A stretch of DNA of 64,000 nucleotides from Bacteroidota bacterium (GTDB lineage Bacteria > Bacteroidota > Bacteroidia > Flavobacteriales > Weeksellaceae): the NCBI GenBank assembly GCA_023394415.1, contig JAEXAR010000040.1, positions 62,001 through 126,000 on the forward strand, in the 5' to 3' direction. Below are positions 36,248 to 43,860 of the stretch, piece after piece. Every line of letters starts with the position of its first letter. The stretch's first letter is position 1. The notes beneath the pieces were generated by a model. It had not been told where the DNA came from. It searched no databases and worked only from the letters and a program-made list of their open reading frames with translations. A program made the translations under genes and the position numbers.

Positions 36248-37096
36248 ATGAAAAAACTTTATTCTTTGTTAGCTACAGTTGTTGCTACTATTGCATTTTC
36301 TCAAGGGAAAATTGTTATCAATGAAATTTATGGGGCGGGCGGAAATTCTGGAGCTACCTATACCTGTGATTACGTTGAATTAAAAAACATTGGTGACGCA
36401 CCTCTAACATTAACTGGAGCTTCTTTGCAGTATGCAGCTTCGGGATCAAGCAGTACATTTAACAGTTATCAGGCTTTACCTGAAATTACACTTTCTCCCA
36501 ACCAGACTTATCTAATACAGGAAGCTTGTGGAACAAATGGTGCACCTTTGCCAGTAACAGCAGATTTTGTTGGAACTACAAATACTTCATTTACAGGAAC
36601 TGTATATAATACACCATTAAATTTTGCTGCAAGTAATGGTAAGGTTGCATTAGTTAGCAATTACAGCCAAGTTGTTTCTCCAACAGATGCAAATGTAATT
36701 GATTTTGTAGGTTATGGTACAGCGTCACTTTATGAAGGGACAGCCCCAGCTCCTGCAGCCTCAACCACTAAATCAGTTGAAAGAATATCTGGAGATTCCA
36801 ACAACAATGGTGCAGATTTTGCGGCAGTGACACCAACACCAACAAATTCTACATTGGCAGTTTCTGACATAACCTCTTCAAAAGTAAAATTCATTAAAAA
36901 CACTTTAGTTGATAATACTATTGAATTCACTGCAAAAGCTGATGTTAAAATTTACAATGTAAACGGTCAGTTGGTAAAAGCCGCAGCTGTAAATAGTGGA
37001 AGCTCTTTAGACGTTTCTTCTTTTGCAAAAGGTGTTTACGTTGTTGCTGGTGAAGTAGACGGTAAAGCTGTTTCTCAAAAAATCATCAAAAAATAA
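36248..37096 (+). CDS. Lamin-tail-domain protein with type IX sorting domain
   Basis: The 282-residue protein has a signal peptide (KKLYSLLATVVATIAFS, then QGKIVINEIY). A lamin tail domain follows at about residues 20-165 (INEIYGAGGNSG, YVELKNIGDAPLTLTGASLQ, FVGYGTASLYEG). After a spacer, the type IX secretion C-terminal domain lies at residues 205-282 (IEFTAKADVKIYNVNGQLVK, SLDVSSFAKGVYVVAGEVDG, QKIIKK). It should be exported by the type IX system and displayed or released at the cell surface. Lamin tail domains in bacteria are often found with secreted nucleases and surface proteins; this protein has no nuclease domain. Confidence 0.88.
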   Translation: MKKLYSLLATVVATIAFSQGKIVINEIYGAGGNSGATYTCDYVELKNIGDAPLTLTGASLQYAASGSSSTFNSYQALPEITLSPNQTYLIQEACGTNGAPLPVTADFVGTTNTSFTGTVYNTPLNFAASNGKVALVSNYSQVVSPTDANVIDFVGYGTASLYEGTAPAPAASTTKSVERISGDSNNNGADFAAVTPTPTNSTLAVSDITSSKVKFIKNTLVDNTIEFTAKADVKIYNVNGQLVKAAAVNSGSSLDVSSFAKGVYVVAGEVDGKAVSQKIIKK

Positions 37097-37114
37097 TTTT
37101 ACCAAAATTAGTTA

Positions 37115-37150
37115 TAAAAAACTGTCCGAGCGATCTCGGGCAGTTTTTTA
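37115..37150. terminator. Two-way terminator between convergent genes
   Basis: Stem AAAAACTGTCCGAG / CTCGGGCAGTTTTT with one G-T pair and loop CGAT; T run on one side, A run on the other. Confidence 0.87.
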
Positions 37151-37152
37151 TT

Positions 37153-39957
37153 TTAGAACCAACCTCTACGGAAATGACTGGTTAAAGCTCCCAGTTTGAA
37201 CACCAATGTGAAACGGATTCTTTTGGTATAATCTTTAAACGCCGGTTCAAAACCTAAAGATGACTGTACAGGTAAGTAAACCTCAAGAAAATCAGGGATC
37301 ACTTTTAATTTTACACCACTATCCCAAATAAATTTCGTGGCTTCACCTTTGTTTTGGTATAAACCTGCATCGGCGTAGATATTGAACATTTTCCAAACGT
37401 GGGCATCGACATTAGTACTTGTAATCCACTTATTAACCGAAGAATTAATGTAGGACTTAAAGCCGCCTTCTGCTAAAAGAAACTGTTGAGATAAAACGCC
37501 TGAAGTGGCACTTTGTCCTAATAAATTATAAGTAAAAGCATAATTAGAAACTTTTGATACCCCAAAATCGAAAAGATTATTTCTGGTATTATTGTTTAAG
37601 AATAAGCCTCCGAAAAATCTGAAACTTATTTTCTTGTTTTCAGCATATTCCCAACGGTAGAAGGCTTCAGTAGATAACTTCTGAAAATCTTTCATGAACT
37701 GAACATTCCCTCCGAAATAGAGTTCGTGTATCAGTTTGTTATCCGAATATCCGTAACCGATATTCCACAATCCATAGCGGTCGTATTCATTATTTTTAAT
37801 CATTTCAGGTGTTAAATCTTTATTGAAATAATTGTAAGACATCAAGATAGATCGGCTGATATCACTACGCAACACTTTAGAAAAATTTAAACTTGAAAAA
37901 ACAGAAAATTTACGGTAAGACAAGTCATAGTCATAATGAAAGTATGAACCTGAAACTCCCACCTGTAAACTTCTGAAGAAAGCATCTGCAGGTCTAAAAC
38001 TATAAGTCAAAATTCCGGAACCCGTTAATTTTCCGGTTCCGGTACTGTAATAGGGTGTAAAGCTATAAAGGAATTGCTGTTCGAAAAGCGATTTGTTCTG
38101 AAAATTAATTCCCAATAAAGCTTTATCGTAAACGTTGAATGAAAATATCGGGATGTAATAAATCTCATTATATTCAGGATCTGGAATGTCTTTCAGAAAT
38201 TTAAGTTTTATTTTTTTCATGTTGGCAAAAAGCCCTTTAGTATAAAGATAGTTATCTCTGTAATTGGACTCCGGGAAGATATATTCATCATTCAACTGAA
38301 TTTTATTGATGTCGCTTCTGGGGATAAGAAATTCACCTGTTTCTTTGTCTTTTGTGTCATACCAATAGGATTGTGATGTTCCTTCCTTATCTTCTGAAGT
38401 GATTTTAAGCGGAATGTTGAAATCTGTATTTTTTGAAATTTTTACCAAATACCCTTCGGGAATTTTTTTGAAACTTTTGGCTTTGAAGTTAATGCGCATA
38501 TCGTTGTTGATATACGTTTCAAGAAAATCTGATGAGTATTCAGATTTTACGGCAAGCTGATCCAAAAAGTTTTTGGTATCAATCGTTTTTCCTTGGTTTT
38601 CTGTAAGGTAATTTTTTATAAAGCCGTCAAATTTAGGGTAAGACATTTTTTGTGCAATAAAATCAAACAAATTTCCGGTCTCGAAATTACTGATGGCCAT
38701 ATCATTGAAATTACTCAACATATAGTAGGGTTCACCTATTTTTTGATCAAGATTTTGGGCCAAGATATATTGGTAGGCCAATCCATATCTCTCGGTTAAT
38801 TTCATTTTTCCGATATTGAAATACTTCAATGGTCTTACTCCGAAGATATTTGCATTTTCAGGAAGCTTACCTAAGATTTTTTCGTTACCGTAAAATCTTG
38901 TGAGATACTGTTTCTCGATATAGGTCTTAAGCCCATTCTTAAACCAGTGATTTTTATTTTTTTCATTTATCGCTGCTTGTGTAATGGCGTTTTTGGCAAG
39001 GATGCTGATATAATCTAAATCGGTTTTCTGCGCATCACTGAACATTTGAAATTTGAATTTCCAAAATTTGATATCGTCATTACCAAAAAACTCTTCCTTA
39101 TTTTTAAATTTTTCTGAAATGAAAATTTTATCCGGCACAAACCCAATTTTTTCATTGATAAAATTAAGGTGTAACGGTATATAAAATTCAAGACTGCTTT
39201 TCTCAATTTCACTTATCGGATAACCGAAAACAACCTTTGTTTCTTTGGTTCTGTTTTCTGCAATAATGGTTTGTGGCTCTGTTTTGGTAATGATAAACTC
39301 AGGATCTACAGTCAAACGTCCTGAAAAATGATTGCCATTTTTAAACAAGTTTCCTTCTGCGAAATAGGATTGTGGAATGTTTAGATTAATATCCCAGAAA
39401 CTTCCGCCATTTTGGGTTTCATCAATATCCAAAAAGTACCTTCCGTATTGGTTTTCGGTCTCAAAAGTATCGGGAATGATGAAAAAATACTTTAAAGCCG
39501 CCTTATCTTTATCGGCTCCATAACCTGTGATAGTAATTTTGGGTAAGGTTAATTCGTAATCTAAATTTAGGCTAAAAGATTCTCCCGGATTTAGAGGCTG
39601 TTCTAATTCAATATAAAGATTTTCAGAATTTAGATCAATCATACTTTCCTTACCGTTGATGATGAGGTTTTTCAGATATCCTAAATCTTCGGGCTTTGCA
39701 AAATGAAGGTCTTTTCTGCGGTCCTCAATTTTCCTTTTAGCGAGAGGCGTTCCGGATTTTTTGTATGCAGCAACCCAATTGAGGAGCTTTATTTTAGTGA
39801 TGGGAGCCTGTAATTTGTTGGTGTATTTAAAGTTTTGATTAACAGAAAGCTCCTTAAGGTCTTCGGAAATTTTAGCTTTTATATAAATGGTGTCCTGTTG
39901 AGCATTTACCACAACAAAACTCATCACACAAAACATAAAATAGAACAGTTTCTTCAT
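37153..39957 (-). CDS. M1-peptidase-like domain (zinc site lost) fused to a C-terminal outer membrane barrel
   Basis: The 934-residue form starts at the ATG at 39957, giving a signal peptide (KKLFYFMFCVMSFVVVNA) cut before QQDT. Residues 20-480 follow the M1 aminopeptidase layout: an N-terminal beta domain (ISEDLKELSVNQNFKYTNKL) and a helical domain with NHWFKNGLKTYIEKQYLTRF, which aligns with the WLNEGFAEYLE block. No HExxH is present and the ligand Glu of NEG is Asn here. Residues 580-934 look like an outer membrane beta barrel (YIPIFSFNVYDKALLGINFQ, GYGYSDNKLIHELYFGG), ending in SHFRRGWF. It is probably a non-enzymatic surface or binding protein. Alignment to M1 is by eye. Confidence 0.65.
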   Translation of the reverse strand: MKKLFYFMFCVMSFVVVNAQQDTIYIKAKISEDLKELSVNQNFKYTNKLQAPITKIKLLNWVAAYKKSGTPLAKRKIEDRRKDLHFAKPEDLGYLKNLIINGKESMIDLNSENLYIELEQPLNPGESFSLNLDYELTLPKITITGYGADKDKAALKYFFIIPDTFETENQYGRYFLDIDETQNGGSFWDINLNIPQSYFAEGNLFKNGNHFSGRLTVDPEFIITKTEPQTIIAENRTKETKVVFGYPISEIEKSSLEFYIPLHLNFINEKIGFVPDKIFISEKFKNKEEFFGNDDIKFWKFKFQMFSDAQKTDLDYISILAKNAITQAAINEKNKNHWFKNGLKTYIEKQYLTRFYGNEKILGKLPENANIFGVRPLKYFNIGKMKLTERYGLAYQYILAQNLDQKIGEPYYMLSNFNDMAISNFETGNLFDFIAQKMSYPKFDGFIKNYLTENQGKTIDTKNFLDQLAVKSEYSSDFLETYINNDMRINFKAKSFKKIPEGYLVKISKNTDFNIPLKITSEDKEGTSQSYWYDTKDKETGEFLIPRSDINKIQLNDEYIFPESNYRDNYLYTKGLFANMKKIKLKFLKDIPDPEYNEIYYIPIFSFNVYDKALLGINFQNKSLFEQQFLYSFTPYYSTGTGKLTGSGILTYSFRPADAFFRSLQVGVSGSYFHYDYDLSYRKFSVFSSLNFSKVLRSDISRSILMSYNYFNKDLTPEMIKNNEYDRYGLWNIGYGYSDNKLIHELYFGGNVQFMKDFQKLSTEAFYRWEYAENKKISFRFFGGLFLNNNTRNNLFDFGVSKVSNYAFTYNLLGQSATSGVLSQQFLLAEGGFKSYINSSVNKWITSTNVDAHVWKMFNIYADAGLYQNKGEATKFIWDSGVKLKVIPDFLEVYLPVQSSLGFEPAFKDYTKRIRFTLVFKLGALTSHFRRGWF

Positions 39958-39981
39958 CCTTCTTTCAGCAAACGCCGGCTT

Positions 39982-39989
39982 CAAATATA
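39982..39989 (-). promoter_or_regulatory. Promoter -7 box of the M1-like/barrel gene
   Basis: Reads TATATTTG on the minus strand, exact consensus, 24 bases before the start codon. Confidence 0.45.
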
Positions 39990-40043
39990 AGGCTAACTTT
40001 CATAATATGAAACCGATATTTTCGCAGTTTATTATATCTTTTA

Positions 40044-40051
40044 TAAATTTG
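40044..40051 (+). promoter_or_regulatory. Promoter -7 box of the DUF4846 gene
   Basis: TAAATTTG, exact consensus, 16 bases before the TTG start codon. Confidence 0.5.
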
Positions 40052-40067
40052 AATAAAAACCAACATA

Positions 40068-40922
40068 TTGGCTGAATTTTATAAAATATTACTTCTGCTT
40101 TTTTTGGGGTTGGCTTCGGTTACCAATGCACAAATTACGGAAACCACACGCGAAATATCAATTAATCCGAATCAATCGACAATTATTACAAGATTTTCCG
40201 CTCCAAGAGGCTATCAATGGGAAAAGCAGGCCATAAATACATTTGGATCTTTTTTGGTAAATTTTCCTTTGAAACCTGATAATTTTCCGGTTCGCGATTA
40301 TAAAAATTTGCCCATCAATAAACAGATTCATCACGCATCGATATTGGATATAGATGTGGGCGATAAAGATCTGCAGCAGTGTGCCGATGCATGGATGCGT
40401 TTATACGGAGAGTTTCTTTGGTCGCAAAAACGGTTTGATGACATAGAATTTGAGTTTACAAGCCAACAAAAAATGTCTTGGAACGATTACAAAAAAGGAA
40501 TTCGCACCACCGAAGTAGGCGATAAAGTAAAATTTCACAAATCTGCGAAGCACAGCGACACATATCAGAATTTCCGAGAGTATATGAATTTGGTTTTCCG
40601 TTATGCAGGAACCATCTCACTGGACAGAGAATCGATTCCGATACTGAAAAATGCAGACATTAGAGTAGGTGATATCATTATAAAACCGGGAAGTCCGGGA
40701 CATTCGGTTTTTGTGGTGGGAAGCGCCAAAAATAGTGCGGGAAAAAGAGTTTTTCTTCTGGCAGAAAGTTTTATGCCTGCACAAGACATTCATATCCTTA
40801 AAAATCCTAATAATCCCAATCTTTCACCTTGGTACGAACTTGATGTGAATGCGAAAAAACTGATAACTGCAAAGTACATTTTCAGTCCGGTTACCATTAA
40901 AAGGTTTCATTCAATTCAATAA
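40068..40922 (+). CDS. DUF4846 family secreted protein
   Basis: The 284-residue protein starts with TTG; no in-frame ATG is available before the signal peptide (FYKILLLLFLGLASVTNA, cut before QITET). The mature part matches DUF4846: YKNLPINKQIHHASILDIDV, QQCADAWMRLYGEFLW, VFRYAGTISLDRES, IRVGDIIIKPGSPGHSVFVV and LLAESFMPAQDIHILKNPN. The GHSVFVV piece resembles a small Cys/His hydrolase-type turn but no catalytic set could be assigned. The function of the family is unknown. Export makes an envelope role likely. Confidence 0.8.
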   Translation: MAEFYKILLLLFLGLASVTNAQITETTREISINPNQSTIITRFSAPRGYQWEKQAINTFGSFLVNFPLKPDNFPVRDYKNLPINKQIHHASILDIDVGDKDLQQCADAWMRLYGEFLWSQKRFDDIEFEFTSQQKMSWNDYKKGIRTTEVGDKVKFHKSAKHSDTYQNFREYMNLVFRYAGTISLDRESIPILKNADIRVGDIIIKPGSPGHSVFVVGSAKNSAGKRVFLLAESFMPAQDIHILKNPNNPNLSPWYELDVNAKKLITAKYIFSPVTIKRFHSIQ

Positions 40923-40951
40923 AAAATCCTGCAACATTTTTGTCGCAGGAT
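40920..40951 (-). terminator. Terminator after the YceI-family gene
   Basis: Stem ATCCTGCAACA / TGTCGCAGGAT (one mismatch) with loop TTTT; the minus strand continues in a T run. On the plus strand there is no T run, so it mainly serves the minus gene. Confidence 0.78.
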
Positions 40952-40974
40952 ATCTGATATTATACAACTGATTT

Positions 40975-41547
40975 CTATTGCTCAATCAATTCGAAATCAC
41001 CTTTAATTCTTACTAAATTGCTGATCATTGCTTCAGGAAATTTTGGTCCGATTCCAAAATCAGATCTTTTTAATGTTGCAAGAACCTGGTATCCGTGAGT
41101 AGTTTTCTTGTTCATTTGGTTTATTGTAGAACCTCTGTAAATTAAAGTGACAGACACAGGTTTTGTAATGCCATGCATCAAAAGATTACCGTTTACCGTA
41201 TAATAGTTTTTCTTTACTCTTTTTATTGAGGTGCTTATAAAAACCATTTTAGGATAAGTGGCAACATCAAAGAAATCTGCACTTTTCAGGTGGTTGTCTC
41301 TGGCTTCAATATGGGTGTTGATGGTAGAAGGATCTACTTCAAACATAATTTTTGAATTCAGAAAATTCTTTTCATCAGCATTAATCGTTAAACCGGCTTT
41401 CTCGAAATTACCCACGATGTCATTAATCGTTAAATGTGTTGTTGTAAACTGTATTCTAGAGTGTGCCGGATCGTTTACCAAAACTTTCTGTGCAAAAATG
41501 CTTATCGAGAACAGCATTACTGCTAAAATGGACATTAACTTTTTCAT
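40975..41547 (-). CDS. YceI family periplasmic protein
   Basis: The 190-residue protein has a signal peptide (KKLMSILAVMLFSISIFA, then QKVLVN). The YceI lipocalin-like barrel follows: DPAHSRIQFTTTHLTINDIV, FEVDPSTINTHIEARDNHLK, SADFFDVATYPKMVFISTSI and GNLLMHGITKPVSVTLIY. YceI proteins bind polyprenyl-type lipids in the periplasm and are often stress induced. Length matches the family. It is a single-gene unit with its own terminator and -7 box. Confidence 0.92.
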   Translation of the reverse strand: MKKLMSILAVMLFSISIFAQKVLVNDPAHSRIQFTTTHLTINDIVGNFEKAGLTINADEKNFLNSKIMFEVDPSTINTHIEARDNHLKSADFFDVATYPKMVFISTSIKRVKKNYYTVNGNLLMHGITKPVSVTLIYRGSTINQMNKKTTHGYQVLATLKRSDFGIGPKFPEAMISNLVRIKGDFELIEQ

Positions 41548-41588
41548 AATATTAAGATTTAAATTTATTTTTTCTGATTTTATTAGCG

Positions 41589-41596
41589 CAAAATTA
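41589..41596 (-). promoter_or_regulatory. Promoter -7 box of the YceI gene
   Basis: Reads TAATTTTG on the minus strand, exact consensus, 41 bases before the start. Confidence 0.45.
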
Positions 41597-41638
41597 GCGT
41601 ACTTAAATGTTTTAAATATTGATGTAGGTTAAGAAACG

Positions 41639-42340
41639 TTAATCACAGTTTCCGTCTACATCGCAACTCTCACCTTCAATAATTTGAAGACCTTTGTCTC
41701 CGGCAGAAAATTCTTCGTAAGATTTTTCTAAAACTTCTAGAAAAACGTCGGGACTTTGCGCTCCCGAAACTCCATATTTATCATTGAAAACAAAGAACGG
41801 AACAGCTCTTACACCAATTTGTCGGGAAAGATACTCGTCTTCAGAAATTTTATTTTTAAGTTCTTCAGAGCTTAAGGCATTTTTCACTTCATCTTCTGTT
41901 AAGCCAACGTTTTTTCCAATTTCCAATAAATCGCTTTCGTCGTCTATGTTTTTGGCATTGATGAATTGGGCTTTGAAGAGTTCTTCTTCTATCTCATTAG
42001 CCAAACCTTTTTGTTTTGCCAATTGAATAAGCAAATGACCTTTATAAGAGTTAGCCACTTTCTGGTTCTCGAAATTGAAATCTATTCCGGCTTCTTTTCC
42101 TGCATTGTAGGCGTGTTCGTGCATCATTTTTGCTTGTTGTAACGATATGCCTTTGGCTTCAGTGAAAAATTCGTATGGATCTCTTTCAGGTTGTGATTTT
42201 AAGTAAGGATCGAGTTGGAAGCTGTGCCAAACCACTTCTATATCTTTTTGATTTGAAAATTTTTCTAGTGCTTTCTCAAATTTCTTTTTTCCTACATAAC
42301 AGAACGGACAACGGATGTCGCTGAAAATATCTACTTTCAT
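41639..42340 (-). CDS. DsbA-family oxidoreductase (FrnE-like)
   Basis: The 233-residue protein has a thioredoxin fold with active site Cys11-Pro-Phe-Cys14 (SDIRCPFCYVGKKKFEKAL), an inserted helical domain, and the cis-Pro loop GVRAVPFFVFNDKYGVSGAQ. It has no signal peptide, so it acts in the cytoplasm, unlike true DsbA. The FrnE group handles disulfides under stress; substrates are unknown. The C-terminal tail GESCDVDGNCD adds two extra Cys that could form or exchange disulfides. Confidence 0.9.
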   Translation of the reverse strand: MKVDIFSDIRCPFCYVGKKKFEKALEKFSNQKDIEVVWHSFQLDPYLKSQPERDPYEFFTEAKGISLQQAKMMHEHAYNAGKEAGIDFNFENQKVANSYKGHLLIQLAKQKGLANEIEEELFKAQFINAKNIDDESDLLEIGKNVGLTEDEVKNALSSEELKNKISEDEYLSRQIGVRAVPFFVFNDKYGVSGAQSPDVFLEVLEKSYEEFSAGDKGLQIIEGESCDVDGNCD

Positions 42341-42363
42341 TTTTCAATTGATTTTTATTGATG

Positions 42364-42371
42364 CAAAATTA
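42364..42371 (-). promoter_or_regulatory. Promoter -7 box of the DsbA-family gene
   Basis: Reads TAATTTTG on the minus strand, exact consensus, 23 bases before the start. Confidence 0.45.
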
Positions 42372-42507
42372 TAAAGTAGCAATCTTTAAACCATTGACGT
42401 AGGATAAGAAAGGAGTTGAGGGTTTGAGAGTGTTATTGTATTTAATTTGGTAACACAAATAAGAGTTTTATCGAGAAAAGCTACTTGTTTTACATATGCT
42501 AATTAAC

Positions 42508-43419
42508 CTAAATGCTTTGTAGGATAAAATACCAAAATGCCAGCGTAAGAAACGACGACGGAATGCCTATACCAATAAAGAGATTGCAAAGTTTGGACTC
42601 TAAATGGTGTGAAGAAGCCAAAATTGCAGCCGTAATCATTGGAGCCATAGCTGCTTCCATTATTGAAATTTCTATCACTTCACCTTTTTGTTTCAGAATC
42701 AAAAAGTATAAAGTGAAAATAAATAATGGAAACAGGATTAATTTGAAAATCAACCCAATTAAAAGCGGTTTTGCATAGTTTGCAGGATTTTCGAAACGAA
42801 GTTGGCTCCCCACGGAAACCAGTGCCAAAGGCACTGTTGTTGCCCCAAGTTTACTGAAGACATCATCCATTACTTCAGGAACTGAGATTTGGAAAACATT
42901 TAGTAATACAGCCACAACAAAAGTGATGAAGGGTGGAAATTTGATGATTTTCTTAAAAATTTCTTTTGCAGAACTGTGGCTTCCGGAATAAAAATTCACC
43001 ACAGCAATTCCCACTGTAGAGAGTGCTACGAAACTTCCGGGTTGATCTACAAGCATCACCGTTTTCAATCCTTCATTGCCGAATAATGCATTTATCACAG
43101 GAATTCCGACGAAAGAAGTATTTCCGAAACCCGCACACATAATGACGGCACCCGTTAAAGTTTTTTTCCAACCTAATTTTTTTCCGATAAAGGTGAAAAA
43201 CAAAAGTGCCAGAAAAATATTCAGCCAAGCAATAGCAACCGGAAATATCAGTTGGAAATCGACTTGAATTTTAGGTATATAATAAAGGCATAATGCAGCA
43301 AGTGAAATATTTATCACAAAAGCATTTAGTGCTAAATGTCCATTTTCCGGAAAAATCTTAACCTTCCTTAAAACAAATCCAAGGACAATACATAGAAAAA
43401 GTAGAATTAGGTTGGACAC
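42508..43419 (-). CDS. AEC family transporter (auxin efflux carrier type)
   Basis: The 303-residue protein starts with GTG and has about ten membrane helices in two five-helix halves. The conserved polar break is seen in GAVIMCAGFGNTSFVGIPVI and again in MEAAMAPMITAAILASSHHL. Bacterial AEC proteins export or import small organic acids such as malate; the substrate here is not known. It follows the small four-helix-bundle gene on the same strand and lies in the inner membrane. Confidence 0.9.
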   Translation of the reverse strand: MSNLILLFLCIVLGFVLRKVKIFPENGHLALNAFVINISLAALCLYYIPKIQVDFQLIFPVAIAWLNIFLALLFFTFIGKKLGWKKTLTGAVIMCAGFGNTSFVGIPVINALFGNEGLKTVMLVDQPGSFVALSTVGIAVVNFYSGSHSSAKEIFKKIIKFPPFITFVVAVLLNVFQISVPEVMDDVFSKLGATTVPLALVSVGSQLRFENPANYAKPLLIGLIFKLILFPLFIFTLYFLILKQKGEVIEISIMEAAMAPMITAAILASSHHLESKLCNLFIGIGIPSSFLTLAFWYFILQSI

Positions 43420-43425
43420 AAATTA

Positions 43426-43476
43426 GTTAAGAGTTAAAAACTAAAAGTTAAGATTTAAGAACTAAAGTTAAGAGTT
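43426..43476. repeat. Short-word repeat at the 3' edge of the second four-helix-bundle gene
   Basis: GTTAAGAGTT at 43426-43435 and again at 43467-43476, with GTTAAGATTT at 43447 between them. The exact inverse AACTCTTAAC lies at 43828-43837 on the other side of the gene. The repeat includes the gene's stop codon. Confidence 0.75.
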
Positions 43477-43827
43477 TTTTGATTTAAGAGTGTTAATGGT
43501 GGCTATTAGCATTGCGATGATTTCACTGCAAGTTTTGTTGATTTCTTCAAAAATATTTTCTTCAATGTAGGATGTGTCTTTCAGAAGGTTGAGCCAATAT
43601 TCTGTTTCGTGTGCTTCCTTCAGTACAATACTAAATTTGTGAATAAAATCTGCATTGCTTTGAGCAAATTTGGCTTCACGTATTAATGCCCCAACAGAAG
43701 TTCCGCTTTTCAAAATCTGTTTTGAAAGTACAAATTCTTTTTGTGTATTAAGCGTTTGAGAAAGTTTAACAATTCTAATTGCAAAATCGTAGCTTTTTTC
43801 TGAAAGTACACTTTTTCTTTTTTCCAT
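43468..43827 (-). CDS. Four-helix-bundle protein, second copy (S23-like)
   Basis: The 119-residue protein has SEKSYDFAIRIVKLSQTLNT, FVLSKQILKSGTSVGALIRE, AKFAQSNADFIHKFSIVLKE and HETEYWLNLLKDTSYI, the pattern of a second branch of the S23 family (SVGAxxxEA rather than SVSANIxEA). It is clearly different in sequence from the copy at 10 kb, so they are not recent duplicates. The final residues (LKSKNS) are coded inside the flanking repeat. Function is unknown. It sits between the UMP synthase and AEC transporter genes on the same strand. Confidence 0.83.
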   Translation of the reverse strand: MEKRKSVLSEKSYDFAIRIVKLSQTLNTQKEFVLSKQILKSGTSVGALIREAKFAQSNADFIHKFSIVLKEAHETEYWLNLLKDTSYIEENIFEEINKTCSEIIAMLIATINTLKSKNS

Positions 43828-43860
43828 AACTCTTAACTATTAGTTATTAGTTATTAACTC
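43828..43860. repeat. Short-word repeat at the 5' edge of the second four-helix-bundle gene
   Basis: AACTCTTAAC (43828-43837) followed by tandem TAGTTAT words and TTAACTC. It fills the gap up to, and includes, the stop codon of the UMP synthase gene (43854-43856). Confidence 0.7.
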
